8,208 nt of DNA, from positions 1 to 8,208 of the forward strand of contig JBHLQC010000064.1 of assembly GCA_048885185.1 (NCBI GenBank). The letters run 5' to 3'. The translations under genes and the position numbers were made by a program. The notes under the pieces are model-generated. The model was not told where the DNA came from. It did no database searches and saw nothing but the letters and a program-made list of their open reading frames with translations. Within the stretch, counting starts at the first letter, position 1. Every line of letters begins with the position of its first letter. This stretch comes from Hermodarchaeum sp048885185. Its GTDB lineage: Archaea; Asgardarchaeota; Hermodarchaeia; Hermodarchaeales; Hermodarchaeaceae. Below, in pieces: positions 7,339 through 8,208 of the stretch.

Positions 7339-7410
7339 ATGAAACTATCCATTAATCTAAGGATACTCCAATTCAAGTGTTCACGATTAACTCCAACCAA
7401 TAAGCGATAA

Positions 7411-7424
7411 CAGAAAAAGAAAGT
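7411..7424 (-). terminator. Pyrimidine tract downstream of 23S rRNA, candidate rRNA terminator
   Basis: The minus strand reads ACTTTCTTTTTCTG shortly after the rRNA 3' end. A GGAG/CTCC stem with a 7-nt loop lies just before it (7442-7456). T-rich tracts of this kind end many archaeal rRNA transcripts. The exact end point cannot be fixed by eye. Confidence 0.4.
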
Positions 7425-7479
7425 GGTGGTCGCATACCCTCGGAGAATATCGCTCCAGAGCCAGCGTATTAGTTCCTTT

Positions 7480-8208
<729 letters not shown>

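Overview
The window looks like chromosomal DNA of an Asgard archaeon. The main evidence is the 5' part of a Ras-superfamily small GTPase at the left edge (P-loop, switch I PTIGVNF, switch II WDLSGQ). Eukaryote-like small GTPases of this kind are abundant in Asgard archaea. The archaeal-type 23S rRNA, TATA-box promoters and T-tract terminators agree. The exact lineage cannot be read from the window. All supported genes are on the minus strand, so transcription runs from high to low coordinates.

Layout in order of transcription. From the right edge to about 7480 lies the 3' part of a 23S rRNA gene: the domain V peptidyl-transferase region, the sarcin-ricin loop and domain VI. A segment of about 148 nt (7984..8131) interrupts the most conserved part of the peptidyl-transferase loop. 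Its ends pair into a bulge-helix-bulge-like structure, so it reads as an archaeal-type rRNA intron without an endonuclease gene. Positions 7188 to about 7480 hold no gene. They contain the rRNA 3' flank, two terminator candidates, an inverted repeat and a TATA box for the next operon.

From 7187 to 1090 runs a complete peptide/oligosaccharide-type ABC import operon in the order binding protein, permease B, permease C, ATPase D, ATPase F. The last four genes are tightly packed: a 13-nt gap, then a directly abutting TAA/ATG, then an ATGA overlap. The membrane-anchored binding protein would catch a solute outside the cell. The two permeases would form the channel, and the two ATPases, each with a C-terminal four-cysteine motif, would drive import. 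The C-type permease carries an extra four-helix N-terminal region.

After a T-rich stop region, a TehB-like SAM-dependent methyltransferase (988..311) has its own promoter candidate. It is followed by the small GTPase gene, which runs off the left edge.

The strongest lead is the putative 23S rRNA intron placed next to the catalytic adenosine of the ribosome. The rest is well-recognised family content with a few unusual details.
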